Assembly: GCA_021798635.1 (NCBI GenBank)
Contig: JAJZGH010000066.1
Coordinates: 1 to 19,848 of the forward strand
Length of the DNA stretch: 19,848 nt
Direction of reading: 5' to 3'
Source: Planctomycetota bacterium
Lineage (GTDB): Bacteria; Planctomycetota; Phycisphaerae; WQYP01
Shown here: positions 1-7,835 of the stretch, one piece after another
Numbering within the stretch: the stretch's first letter is position 1
Layout of the letters: each line of letters begins with the position of its first letter
The notes under the pieces: generated by a model
The model's database searches: none
The model's input: only the letters and a program-made list of their open reading frames with translations
What the model was told of the DNA's origin: nothing
Made by a program: the position numbers and the translations under genes

Positions 1-1040
1 CCTCGCCGACGTATTACAACAACGGCCTCTACTATGTCGATACGGCGGCGGCGGCTCCTTACAAGTATCCGATCCTGACCTCCTCGGCAGGCCCAGGTGA
101 ATCCTTTCAAGCAGCATTGTACCTGGACTTTGCCTACGATCCGCGGGTTGCGGCGACCTTCGCCAACGCAGATTTCTTAAATCCGGTCCTGGCACCGGCT
201 ATCGCAAATGGTACGGGAGCTGCCGGCGATGTCGCGCCCACCATCCTTTCCATGATCACACTCACGGCTCGCAATCAGACCGCTTCCGCAGCCGCCGGCG
301 CATTACCCAACGGCATTCATGATCTGGTACGAATGGCTGGTAAGGTCAATATCAACACCGCCGGCCAGGCCGTGCTGTTCTCGGCCTTTTCCGACGACGC
401 GGGTTTGTCGAATATAAATATAGTTGCGCCTGTTGGCGTGGAATCTCAACGCATTGCGGATATATCGCAGCTTGTAGCTGACACAATCGCCTTTCGGGAT
501 CGGGCACCTGCCGGAACCGTTATTCCCACTTTGACATTCGGCACCGCCGATAACCCGATGATTGATACCAGCGATTTCAAATCGCCCGGTTATCCAATGC
601 CCGCAGGCACCACCTATACGGCCGGGGGCGGATTTCGCTCTCTTGGAGATTTGCTTTTAGCGTTTATGCCATCGGAAAACCTGGCGGCCCTGACCACGCT
701 GCAGCAGCGCGATGCCGTTTGGGCCGATGTGGCCAATTTTATTACCGTGCGTAGCGACACCTTTGCCGTTTACGGCTATCTTCAGGCGTTGCGCCTGAAT
801 ACTGCTTACACTAGCGGCGGCGGGATCTATGCTCCAACGGACTGGTATAACGCGACCCAGGGCACAGCCATTGGTGCCGTTGCAACACGGGATTCAGTCT
901 CGTCAGACCCAATTAATCCAAACGCTGAATTTATTCTTGAAGGTGCACGACGCTTTGAAGCAATTATAGATCGGTCCTATTGCAACCGCGGCACTACCGT
1001 GCAGCCCCATATCGTGGCACTTAAACTCCTGCCGCAATAA
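1..1040 (+). CDS. GspK-like type II secretion pseudopilin / hypothetical protein, 5'-truncated
   Basis: The reading frame is open from the left edge (first full codon at base 3) to TAA at 1038-1040, giving about 345 residues of a longer protein. The stretch RMAGKVNINTAG is the typical GspK-type 'GK-NINTA' segment that precedes a helix-hairpin-helix-like region. FRSLGDLLLAF and, further on, TVRSDTFAVYGYLQALR are also seen in GspK-like proteins of PVC bacteria. The end (RRFEAIIDRSYC, then IVALKLLPQ) resembles the C-termini of these large secreted or pilus-associated proteins. Minor pseudopilins of this kind cap the type II secretion pseudopilus in the inner membrane and periplasm. The N-terminal prepilin signal, if present, lies outside the window, so family membership rests on the C-terminal part alone. 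A different large exported protein with the same fold remains possible. Confidence 0.6.
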   Translation, partial: SPTYYNNGLYYVDTAAAAPYKYPILTSSAGPGESFQAALYLDFAYDPRVAATFANADFLNPVLAPAIANGTGAAGDVAPTILSMITLTARNQTASAAAGALPNGIHDLVRMAGKVNINTAGQAVLFSAFSDDAGLSNINIVAPVGVESQRIADISQLVADTIAFRDRAPAGTVIPTLTFGTADNPMIDTSDFKSPGYPMPAGTTYTAGGGFRSLGDLLLAFMPSENLAALTTLQQRDAVWADVANFITVRSDTFAVYGYLQALRLNTAYTSGGGIYAPTDWYNATQGTAIGAVATRDSVSSDPINPNAEFILEGARRFEAIIDRSYCNRGTTVQPHIVALKLLPQ

Positions 1041-1151
1041 CTCCGACACGCTCCGACACGCTCTGCGTTTCGCGATTTCCTTAATTTGCAACTTGTCCGC
1101 GCCTTGAACTTGAACCACCCCAGCGGCTGCCGCGTGTTCCAGAGTATCCCA

Positions 1152-1868
1152 TCAGGGTTTTTGCGACCGGGCCGGGCTGTTCGGATATTCTTCAATGGTG
1201 ACATCTTTGTATTGATCAAACAACTTTTCGTTGTGCATTTGAAAGGCGATGGGGCCGACTCGTCCCGCTGCCTTATTTTTAAATTTTGCCACCTCTACCG
1301 GCTTGCTGTTAATAGGCTGGGCAACGTACACACGGGCCGTGCCGGCGGCAGCGTTTACACGAACGTCAACGCGATACCATTTATGGCTGTTGAATTTTCT
1401 GTGGCGCAGTTTATGAAACTCGCCCCGGCCGCTGTTGTTATGGCCTTTGCGATAATCCCAGTGGTCGCCCGTGGGTATCTGAAATTGAATACCGGCCAGC
1501 GCATCCAGAGGCTTTTTACCCGGCTTGGGCCGCGTGCAGAAAATCAGAAAGCAGGCCGCGTGGTTACCGGATATCTGCCGCGCTACAAACGTAAGCCGAT
1601 AGTGGCTGTAATTCTTCGCGGAGTAGATCATCCCGCGGCCCACGCCCAGGCTGGTCATGGCTCCATTCTTAACAATCCATGAATGCGCGGGTACCTGGGT
1701 CCAACCCGAGAGATCTTTCCCATTAAATATCACACTTGGATGTGAGGGAGGCACGGCGTTGGCCGCTTGGTCAGACCGTGCAACGTACACACCGGCGACA
1801 AGACACAGAATCAGCAAGCCGATGCCGGCCTGCTTCACGGGCTGAATCATCCGCGCGATCCAATACAT
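1152..1868 (-). CDS. DUF1080 (3-keto-disaccharide hydrolase-like) exported protein
   Basis: The protein has 238 residues. A hydrophobic segment at about residues 13-30 (GIGLLILCLVAGVYVA) acts as signal peptide or membrane anchor. The mature part starts with VIFNGKDLSGWTQV, the hallmark opening of DUF1080, followed by W-IVKNGAMTSLG. Near the end is a GPIAFQMHNE...V..IEEYP segment, matching the usual GPI-LQ-H ... FRNI-I pattern. DUF1080 domains have a concanavalin-like jelly-roll fold. Some members cleave 3-keto-glycosides, but most in PVC bacteria are uncharacterised exported proteins. The start is supported by GAGAGG about 8 nt upstream of ATG. The gene converges on the GspK-like gene and is divergent from the CMD gene at 2038; a good promoter lies at 1922-1949. 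The substrate cannot be inferred. Confidence 0.85.
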   Translation of the reverse strand: MYWIARMIQPVKQAGIGLLILCLVAGVYVARSDQAANAVPPSHPSVIFNGKDLSGWTQVPAHSWIVKNGAMTSLGVGRGMIYSAKNYSHYRLTFVARQISGNHAACFLIFCTRPKPGKKPLDALAGIQFQIPTGDHWDYRKGHNNSGRGEFHKLRHRKFNSHKWYRVDVRVNAAAGTARVYVAQPINSKPVEVAKFKNKAAGRVGPIAFQMHNEKLFDQYKDVTIEEYPNSPARSQKP

Positions 1869-1889
1869 AAGTAGTTCCTCTCGCTATTA

Positions 1890-1972
1890 CTAATACCTGC
1901 CGGACTACGGCAATGAATCGCATTCTATAATCCGACCCAAATATGTCAATATCAGTATTAGAAAATGCGATT
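1890..1972. repeat. Two interleaved perfect inverted repeats in a divergent promoter region
   Basis: CTAATAC (1890-1896) is the exact reverse complement of GTATTAG (1955-1961). AATCGCATT (1916-1924) is the exact reverse complement of AATGCGATT (1964-1972). The arms alternate (first with third, second with fourth), so as RNA they could only form together as a pseudoknot. As DNA they look like paired operator half-sites spanning the DUF1080 promoter. Function is inferred only from position. Confidence 0.45.
1922..1949 (-). promoter_or_regulatory. Predicted sigma-70-type promoter of the DUF1080 gene
   Basis: On the minus strand an exact TTGACA (1949-1944) is followed after 16 bp by TAGAAT (1927-1922), a five-of-six match to TATAAT. 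The start of transcription would fall near 1915, leaving about 47 nt of untranslated leader before the ATG at 1868. The -10 element overlaps the left arm of a 9-bp inverted repeat (1916-1924), which could be an operator. Confidence 0.6.
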
Positions 1973-2037
1973 GTCGTAAACAAAGGTGTCAGGTACCTTT
2001 TATTTGCGCACCGACTACAATTATGTAGGAGGAATAG

Positions 2038-2580
2038 ATGCAGACAGTTGGTGCTAGAGCAATTTCGGAATATCCGTGGTTTATTCGGCTTTTTTTTCGG
2101 AAGCAGAAAAAGAAGTATGGCAGGGTACTGGATCCGGGATTGCTGTGGGGGCGGTCGCCCTGGGTCTTTGCGACTGTGGCAATGTTGTATGGTGCATTGG
2201 ATCGGCGGAAATCGCCGTTGCCGCCCGCGCTGCGATCCTTGGTGACTGTGCTGGTATCGCAGATTAACCACTGTGCTTTTTGCGTCGATATTAATTCCGC
2301 GACTCTGGCCAAGCGTGGCGTGGCGATGGATAAAATTGATGCTTTGCAAGATTGGCGAAACAGTCCGCTTTTTACACCGGAAGAGCTTCTGGCCTTGGAA
2401 TATTCCGAAGCCATGACGCTAAATATGGTAGATAACGCATTGCGAGCGCGGTTGAAACAACAATGGCCCGATGACACGATTGTGGAAATTACAGGGCTTA
2501 TTGCGTTTCAGAATCTGTCCTCTAAATTCAACTCCGCGCTGGATATACCGTCGCAGGGATTCTGTAAACTGCCGGGATGA
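2038..2580 (+). CDS. Carboxymuconolactone decarboxylase (CMD/AhpD-like) family protein with CxxC
   Basis: The protein has 180 residues. The start ATG at 2038 is preceded by a strong GGAGGA ribosome binding site. The core helix carries INHCAFCVDIN, with Cys79 and Cys82 forming the CxxC pair characteristic of AhpD-like peroxidase-related members of the CMD fold; LRSLVTVLVSQ before it is the usual helix leading to the motif. In AhpD the active site is C-x-x-C-x-x-x-H; here the position four after the second Cys is Asn86. Either the proton-relay residue differs or this is a distinct CMD subgroup. Members act as thiol-dependent peroxide reductases or as uncharacterised alpha-helical oligomeric enzymes in the cytoplasm. 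The YkgJ-type gene follows 72 bp downstream on the same strand. Confidence 0.85.
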   Translation: MQTVGARAISEYPWFIRLFFRKQKKKYGRVLDPGLLWGRSPWVFATVAMLYGALDRRKSPLPPALRSLVTVLVSQINHCAFCVDINSATLAKRGVAMDKIDALQDWRNSPLFTPEELLALEYSEAMTLNMVDNALRARLKQQWPDDTIVEITGLIAFQNLSSKFNSALDIPSQGFCKLPG

Positions 2581-2640
2581 ATCCATGACCCGGCTCTCTA
2601 TCGCAAGCGGTTTCCCAGGCACAACGGACGGCGGCTGGTG

Positions 2641-2646
2641 TATACT
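2641..2646 (+). promoter_or_regulatory. Candidate -10 element for a leaderless ykgJ-type mRNA
   Basis: TATACT matches the -10 consensus in five of six positions and ends 7 bp before the ATG at 2653. That spacing would put the transcription start at or next to the start codon. No Shine-Dalgarno sequence precedes this ATG. No convincing -35 hexamer is visible, so this is tentative. Confidence 0.35.
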
Positions 2647-2652
2647 CTCAAA

Positions 2653-3183
2653 ATGAACGCGCTGCGGGAAATTGATGGTTTTGTACAGGCACTCCATACG
2701 CCGCCGGGACGGGCCTTGGAGAAACTGGGTGAACTTTACGCACAGCTCGACTGCGATATTGCAATCCGTCAGCCGATTTGCACTACCAGCGGACGCTGCT
2801 GCAAATTTGAAATATGGGGGCATAGGCTCTATGTCAGTACACTGGAATTGGCCAACTTCCTGCAGGTCACGCGGGGGGAACAACCCGGCCGGCCAGGCAC
2901 TGATTCAGTTGCTGCCATAACTTTTCCGCTGCCGCTTTATCAGGAAGACGGTACGTTAAATCCCGGCTGCCCGTGGCAAATTGACGGCTTATGCACAGCG
3001 CGGGCCGCCCGACCCCTGGGTTGCCGCATTTACTTCTGTGACACGACAGCCGAATCCTGGCAACAGGAACGCTATGAATACTACCATGAGAAAATTACTG
3101 CTCTGCACGCTGCATTTAACATTCCCTACCGTTATATGGAGTGGCGGCAGGCTCTGACACTGCTGGAAAATGTATTGAAATAA
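2653..3183 (+). CDS. YkgJ-family cysteine-cluster protein
   Basis: The protein has 176 residues from the ATG at 2653. An in-frame GTG at 2638 would add five residues but overlaps a likely -10 box and has no ribosome binding site. The N-terminal half carries ICTTSGRCCKFEIWG and the C-terminal half GCPWQIDGLCTAR...RPLGCRIYFC. This is the two-part Cys pattern (C-x6-CC ... C-x7-C ... RPlgCR) of the YkgJ / UPF0153 family, thought to bind zinc or an Fe-S cluster. The biochemical role of the family is not established. The C-terminal third contains a helical YEYYHEKITALHAAF stretch. The gene lies 72 bp after the CxxC CMD gene, so a joint thiol or redox role is possible but inferred only from proximity. 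Confidence 0.85.
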   Translation: MNALREIDGFVQALHTPPGRALEKLGELYAQLDCDIAIRQPICTTSGRCCKFEIWGHRLYVSTLELANFLQVTRGEQPGRPGTDSVAAITFPLPLYQEDGTLNPGCPWQIDGLCTARAARPLGCRIYFCDTTAESWQQERYEYYHEKITALHAAFNIPYRYMEWRQALTLLENVLK

Positions 3184-3218
3184 TTGGGCGATGGGTGCCT
3201 CGCAATGACGCCGCACCA

Positions 3219-3238
3219 CCGGCAGAGCCGGCGGCTTT
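3219..3238. terminator. Possible terminator hairpin between convergent genes
   Basis: CCGGC (3219-3223), loop AGA, GCCGG (3227-3231), followed by CGGC and TTT. It lies in the 82-bp space between the ends of the YkgJ-type gene and the amidohydrolase gene. The T-run is very short, so confidence is low. Confidence 0.35.
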
Positions 3239-3265
3239 ATGAAGGATGGTCTCGGCCGCGGAGGA

Positions 3266-4579
3266 TTATGTTGCTGAACATGCGGAAAACACTTGCTTTC
3301 CCCTGATCCACACGCGTTGCGGTAAAGGTGCTTGGCGCACCAGGTAATCGCAAACCGCAGCGCATGATGTGAGCATTTCGTTCGCAACGGGCAACGCAAG
3401 AATGTTTGCGGCATACCCGGGTGCCAGCCGACCGATCTGCGAACCCAAGCCCAGGGCGGCCGCGGGATGAGTAGTAATCATACGCCATAGGATTTGAGGA
3501 TTGATTGACGGATCATTCCGATGCAGAAATTTCGCTTCGCGCAAAAGAGATAAATCCGGATTACTGGCCAATGAATCCGTGGCCAGGCATACGCGGATGC
3601 CGCGCTGCTGCATGGCCTGCCACGGATGCGGTGCCACGGCATCATGACCGAAATAATGCCGCGTGCGCGGGCAATACGCCACCGCCGCACCGCTGTCGGC
3701 CAGAATACTTAGCTCGGTATCATCCGCGTAATTCACATGCGCCAATATGACCGGAACGCCGGCATTGAACAGTCCGTAATGCTGGGCCCAGCGGATCGGC
3801 CCAGCGGAAAATGCGGGTACCAGATCATCCAGCAAATCCATGTGTCGCATCAGCATCCAACTTTTACCCAACGGGCCGGAGAAATCTTTTAAGAAATCGC
3901 GTTCCTCACGCAGTTCCGCCAGATGCATGGATAGCGGCATGCGATATTTCCCGGCGATAGCGACGATCTTTTCCAGGGCCGGCCCCTCCACTGAATATGG
4001 TGCGTGCGGCGACAGACCGATGGATATACGGCCATCGGATTCCTGCGGTTCCATCGCTGCGGCCAGCCGGGCGTCAAGATAAGCTCGTGACCGTCCCAGT
4101 GCAGTGAGTTCTCCAAAACTGACCACTCCCAGCGGAGACTTACTTTGCAGGGCGGGGCGCACAATATGATGCTGGCGGGTAATATCGCCTACCGTGGTGA
4201 CGCCGAACTGGATACTTTCCTGTGCACCAGCCAGAGCGGATTGAGAAAATACTTCCTCAGCGTCGGCGGCGGACGGATAGGCTGCAATGAGTTGCAACAC
4301 CCAGGCCGGAAAATCAGCCGGGCCGGGAATTTTACCGGCGAGAAAACTCAGCTCAAGATGCGTGTGGGCGTTGACCAATCCGGGTGTCAGCACGCAAGAC
4401 GCGACATGCACTTCCGGAAGGCCGGGAAACTGTGCCAGAATTTTCAACCGCTGATCGCAGGCTTGGATGGCTCCATCAATAACCGCTATCGCGGCATCGG
4501 TCATGAGTGTATCGCTGTCAAACAGGGCCGCAGGTGCCGAGAGCACAAACGACTGGTTATTCGGTGTGGAAGCAGCCAT
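3266..4579 (-). CDS. Amidohydrolase family deaminase/hydrolase (TrzA/MtaD/aminofutalosine-deaminase-like)
   Basis: The protein has 437 residues. The metal-binding pattern of the amidohydrolase superfamily is complete: NAHTHLE (His72, His74), MHLAE (His219, Glu222), LAHVNY (His281) and LATDS (Asp335). SPHAPYSV and YCPRTRHYFGH are typical of the chlorohydrolase/cytosine-deaminase branch that includes S-adenosylhomocysteine, methylthioadenosine, guanine and aminodeoxyfutalosine deaminases. It should be a cytoplasmic mononuclear-metal hydrolase removing an amino group from a purine-like substrate, but the exact substrate cannot be chosen from sequence alone. The start ATG has GGAG 5 nt upstream. 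Only 27 bp separate it from the PBP4 gene upstream on the same strand, so it is probably co-transcribed with the carboxypeptidase and perhaps the phosphomannomutase. Confidence 0.85.
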   Translation of the reverse strand: MAASTPNNQSFVLSAPAALFDSDTLMTDAAIAVIDGAIQACDQRLKILAQFPGLPEVHVASCVLTPGLVNAHTHLELSFLAGKIPGPADFPAWVLQLIAAYPSAADAEEVFSQSALAGAQESIQFGVTTVGDITRQHHIVRPALQSKSPLGVVSFGELTALGRSRAYLDARLAAAMEPQESDGRISIGLSPHAPYSVEGPALEKIVAIAGKYRMPLSMHLAELREERDFLKDFSGPLGKSWMLMRHMDLLDDLVPAFSAGPIRWAQHYGLFNAGVPVILAHVNYADDTELSILADSGAAVAYCPRTRHYFGHDAVAPHPWQAMQQRGIRVCLATDSLASNPDLSLLREAKFLHRNDPSINPQILWRMITTHPAAALGLGSQIGRLAPGYAANILALPVANEMLTSCAAVCDYLVRQAPLPQRVWIRGKQVFSACSAT

Positions 4580-4606
4580 AAGTACTCCAAGCCGACTCTC
4601 CGACGG

Positions 4607-6082
4607 CTATTGCAGCCGCCCCACCGCCCATTGATACAAGGCGATGATAACCTGATCCTCCCAGCCATTAACGTTACCGCGATAGTGATTGACCATAATG
4701 GAGAAAACAAAATGACGGTGCGGCAGAAACATGTATCCGCTGATGGTTGAAGCGCCGGTAACATGGCCGTCCTTGGCGCGAATATAGCGGCGGATTCCCG
4801 AACCGCGCAGGCGGTAAATTAATGTTCCGTGTCCAGGCCGGGCCAGGCTGTGAATAAAAACGCTGCCATCGGGTTCCGAGGCAATATGTGCAAGAACGGT
4901 GGTAAATGCCGCCGGCGCCACATGATCATGATGAGACAATCCGGAACCATCCACCATGGTGACCCAGTTTCCGGCAACGCCCAGCGTGCCCAAGTAAGCT
5001 TTAACAGCTTGATCGCCATTGTGCCAGCTTCCGGGTTGGCCGGTGGCGTCATGGCCCAGGAGCTTGCACAGGCACTCGGCCATTAAATTGATACTGTCGG
5101 TATTGGCGCGGTGCAGAATGGCGGTCAGGGGCGTTTCGTAAGTTGCCAATAACTGGGGCTGAACATGGTGGCGGGCCGCAACGACAGACAGGGGTGCTCG
5201 TAACACCTGCCCGGAAATGGTAAGGCCTTGATTGATCAATGATTGTCGCAGAACATTGCCGGTATACAGACCAGGATCATGGACTGTCACCTGCATGGGA
5301 TATTGCCCGGTCTGCCGCACGGTTCCATGCAAATAAAAATGATTGCTGCCTCGGGAGCGCCACAACCATGCGCTTTGTGGGCCGCGCTGGGCGGCAATGG
5401 TCACAGGGGTATAGGGTGTATTGGGAGTCAGGGCCACGCCGATGCTGCCGTTGGCATGAACCACCGGCACCCATTGCACGCAATTCATCGCGAAGTTAAG
5501 CCCCCCCACCGAGGCTTCATACCAGTCCAGCCGCTGTCCCCCGCCGGGCCAGAAAGGATTGATAAAGTGATGATTAAAAATGTAATCATCAATATATATA
5601 TTATGGAAGGTATTATTGCCCATCTTCTTGAGATGTTGTGCCCAGTTATCAAAGGCCGTTGTAACTTTCCAGCCGACCTGCTGACACAGCACCGGATCAC
5701 CCAGGGCCGGATCACCACCGCCGACAATCACAAGATTATCTCCCACGCGGTACAGCCGGGTTTGCAGTGTACCGCGCGCTCCAAGGTGATCAAAAGCATC
5801 CGAGGTTGTCAGCAATTTTCCGCAACTTCCGGGCATCAGCGGTAAGTCGGGGTGGTAACCATAGACCGTAACGGCCCGCCCGTGGCGCAATTCCGCCAGA
5901 TTTATGGCGACCTGCCCGCCGCGCAGTTGGGGATTGGTCAACAGCACGGCGATGCGCCCGGCAAGCGTTTGCCCTGCAGCGACCGCCGACAATGCCGACA
6001 GCGTGGCGGCTAAAATCATGGAATAAAAAATCGTGTCAGGAAAAAATCGTTTTCGGTACATCCATGCAACCTTGAAAAACAT
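4607..6082 (-). CDS. dacB: D-alanyl-D-alanine carboxypeptidase/endopeptidase, PBP4 type (peptidase S13)
   Basis: The protein has 491 residues. The N-terminus is basic then hydrophobic (FYSMILAATLSALSAVAAG), a signal peptide for the periplasm. PGSCGKLLTT holds the nucleophile motif S-x-x-K (Ser86, Lys89). TDSINLMAE holds S-x-N (Ser330, Asn332). IRAKDGHVTG, followed by STISGY, is where PBP4 enzymes normally have K-T-G; here it reads Lys437-Asp438-Gly439. The large insert between the first two motifs is typical of S13. The enzyme trims or cleaves D-Ala-containing peptidoglycan peptides. The start is uncertain: ATG at 6082 has TAAGG directly against it, while an in-frame ATG at 6061 (residue 8) has AAGG 8 nt upstream and gives a more usual signal peptide. 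It lies between the phosphomannomutase and amidohydrolase genes on the same strand. Confidence 0.85.
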   Translation of the reverse strand: MFFKVAWMYRKRFFPDTIFYSMILAATLSALSAVAAGQTLAGRIAVLLTNPQLRGGQVAINLAELRHGRAVTVYGYHPDLPLMPGSCGKLLTTSDAFDHLGARGTLQTRLYRVGDNLVIVGGGDPALGDPVLCQQVGWKVTTAFDNWAQHLKKMGNNTFHNIYIDDYIFNHHFINPFWPGGGQRLDWYEASVGGLNFAMNCVQWVPVVHANGSIGVALTPNTPYTPVTIAAQRGPQSAWLWRSRGSNHFYLHGTVRQTGQYPMQVTVHDPGLYTGNVLRQSLINQGLTISGQVLRAPLSVVAARHHVQPQLLATYETPLTAILHRANTDSINLMAECLCKLLGHDATGQPGSWHNGDQAVKAYLGTLGVAGNWVTMVDGSGLSHHDHVAPAAFTTVLAHIASEPDGSVFIHSLARPGHGTLIYRLRGSGIRRYIRAKDGHVTGASTISGYMFLPHRHFVFSIMVNHYRGNVNGWEDQVIIALYQWAVGRLQ

Positions 6083-6186
6083 CCTTACCCCATGGTCCGT
6101 CGCAATTCGCGGTGCTGACCATGCTTATTGATCGACCTTGAGCACGTAACCCAAGGTGGCAATTTCTATACGCCGGCCGCACTGTC

Positions 6187-7563
6187 TTAGTGCGATACCG
6201 GCGTTCCCAGCAACCGACCGACTTCATCGAGCTTCTTTTTCATGGTTTCCGCCGTATTGGCTTCCAGATTCAAACGTAATAGCGGCTCGGTATTGCTCTT
6301 ACGGACGTTGAACCACCAGGTGTCGTATTCCACGGTAATGCCATCCAGATAATCAATGGATGCGTCCTTATAGGTTTGGGCCAGCCGGGTGATGGCCGCG
6401 TCTTTATCGGAAACTTCATAATTTATTTCGCCGCTGCTGTGCCAGCGCAGCAAAGGCTTAAGCACATGGCTTACGGGCGTGTCGTAACGTGAAAGCACAG
6501 AAAGCATACAGGCAAAAGCGATCGCGCCGCTGTCGCAGTTAAAGTTATCCCGGAAATAAAAGTGCCCGGACAACTCGCCGCCGAAAACGCCCTTGCTGTC
6601 AGCCAGCGATTTTTTCATAAACGCATGACCCACGCGTTCGCGCCGGGGTATGCCGCCGGCATTTTGAATTTCCTCTTTTACCACCCGGCTGGAGCGCAGG
6701 TCATACACCACCGCCGCACCCGGATTGGCTTTCAGGAAATCTTTGGCCAGGAGGGCCGTGGCGATATCGCAGCGGATGATGCGGGCCTGTTCATCTACAA
6801 ATATGCACCGGTCGGCATCACCGTCAAAGCATACCCCCAGATCAGCGGCATTGGAAAGCACGGATTCCTGCAATTGCCGCAAATTGGCATCCACCAGAGG
6901 GTTCGGATCATGTTTGAAAGAGCCGGTAATTTCCATATTGATGGGAATGATGTTGAGATTGGGTTGATCCATGAAAATGTCGCGGATAAATTTTCCCGCC
7001 ATGCCGTTGCCGGCATCCACCACCACCTTCAGCGGACGCGCCAGTTTCAGAAAATGCAAAACATGTCCTTTGTAGGGAAGTTTCAAATCCATGTGTTCCA
7101 CAGCGCCAAACTGCGCGGGGGGATTTTTTCGCATCGAAAATACCAGTCGCTTAATTTCCTGGAGGCCGGTATTTTCACCAACCGGCCGCGCATGAACACC
7201 GCTGATTTTAAAGCCGTTGTACTGCGCGGGGTTATGCGAGGCTGTGGTTTGAATTCCGCCACAGCAGCCCAGGTGATTAATGGCAAAATAAATTTCCGGC
7301 GTGTCAATCATTCCAATATCAATACACCCCGTGCCGGTGGACCGGATGCCTTCAATCAGCGCCTGGCTAAGCGACGGACTGCTAAGCCGCATATCCCGCC
7401 CGACAATGACCATATTTTTGCGGGGATCCGCCTTGTCCAATCCGGTGAGGTTCATCCGCATGAACTGGGCGCATGCGTAACCGATTTTCCAGGCCATTTC
7501 TTCATTGAGTTGATCCGGGTAGATTCCCCGCACATCATAAGCCTTAAAAACTTTTTCATTCAT
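6187..7563 (-). CDS. Phosphomannomutase/phosphoglucomutase (alpha-D-phosphohexomutase)
   Basis: The protein has 458 residues from the ATG at 7563. This start is chosen over an in-frame ATG at 7569 because GAGGA sits 6 nt before the former and abuts the latter. All four functional regions of the family are present: the phosphoserine loop TTASHNP (Ser109), the Mg-binding loop DGDADR (247-252), the sugar-binding loop GELSGH (329-334) and the phosphate-binding loop RKSNTEP (421-427). The opening FKAYDVRGIYP is typical of ManB/AlgC-type enzymes. It interconverts hexose 1- and 6-phosphates in the cytoplasm and supplies GDP-mannose or UDP-glucose for polysaccharides and glycoconjugates. Specificity (mannose, glucose or both) cannot be told. 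It heads a same-strand run with the PBP4 gene 104 bp downstream, consistent with envelope biosynthesis. Confidence 0.93.
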   Translation of the reverse strand: MNEKVFKAYDVRGIYPDQLNEEMAWKIGYACAQFMRMNLTGLDKADPRKNMVIVGRDMRLSSPSLSQALIEGIRSTGTGCIDIGMIDTPEIYFAINHLGCCGGIQTTASHNPAQYNGFKISGVHARPVGENTGLQEIKRLVFSMRKNPPAQFGAVEHMDLKLPYKGHVLHFLKLARPLKVVVDAGNGMAGKFIRDIFMDQPNLNIIPINMEITGSFKHDPNPLVDANLRQLQESVLSNAADLGVCFDGDADRCIFVDEQARIIRCDIATALLAKDFLKANPGAAVVYDLRSSRVVKEEIQNAGGIPRRERVGHAFMKKSLADSKGVFGGELSGHFYFRDNFNCDSGAIAFACMLSVLSRYDTPVSHVLKPLLRWHSSGEINYEVSDKDAAITRLAQTYKDASIDYLDGITVEYDTWWFNVRKSNTEPLLRLNLEANTAETMKKKLDEVGRLLGTPVSH

Positions 7564-7768
7564 GTACATTCCTCATGGATTCTGGTTTATTTAATTTCTG
7601 TTCTGGACGATTCATGCGCCGATTCCGCGTATGATCCATTGCATTTCAAACCGCCGGAGTTTTAATCGGCACCGCATTCCAGCAACTGCGGCCCAGCGAG
7701 CCAATCCCTCCACCCTGCGGCTCGGTGGATATGGTATCGCAGAGTGAACGCTTATTCCATGGCGCAGG

Positions 7769-7798
7769 GTGACATTCACCGATCCGCTGTGGTATAGT
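7769..7798 (+). promoter_or_regulatory. Predicted sigma-70-type promoter of the PcaC-like gene
   Basis: GTGACA (7769-7774), 18 bp, then TATAGT (7793-7798); each hexamer matches consensus in five of six positions. Transcription would start near 7805, about 30 nt before the ATG at 7836 and upstream of the AAGGA ribosome binding site. Confidence 0.55.
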
Positions 7799-7835
7799 CC
7801 TTTTGTTCTCGCAATCCAGGATAAGGAATAAATCC

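Noticed and set aside
1041..1060. Tandem decamer CTCCGACACG x2 after the GspK-like gene
   Set aside because: Only two copies and no associated structure; most likely a small chance duplication.
1086..1682. 198-codon open frame antisense to the DUF1080 gene
   Set aside because: It has no family features and lies opposite a well-supported gene with promoter and ribosome binding site.
6562..7665. 367-codon open frame antisense to the phosphomannomutase gene
   Set aside because: The opposite strand encodes all four conserved phosphohexomutase motifs; the antisense frame is a by-product of codon bias.
7697..7724. CGAGCC/GGCTCG inverted repeat upstream of the PcaC-like gene
   Set aside because: Six base pairs in GC-rich DNA is expected by chance, and it is not placed at the promoter or ribosome binding site.
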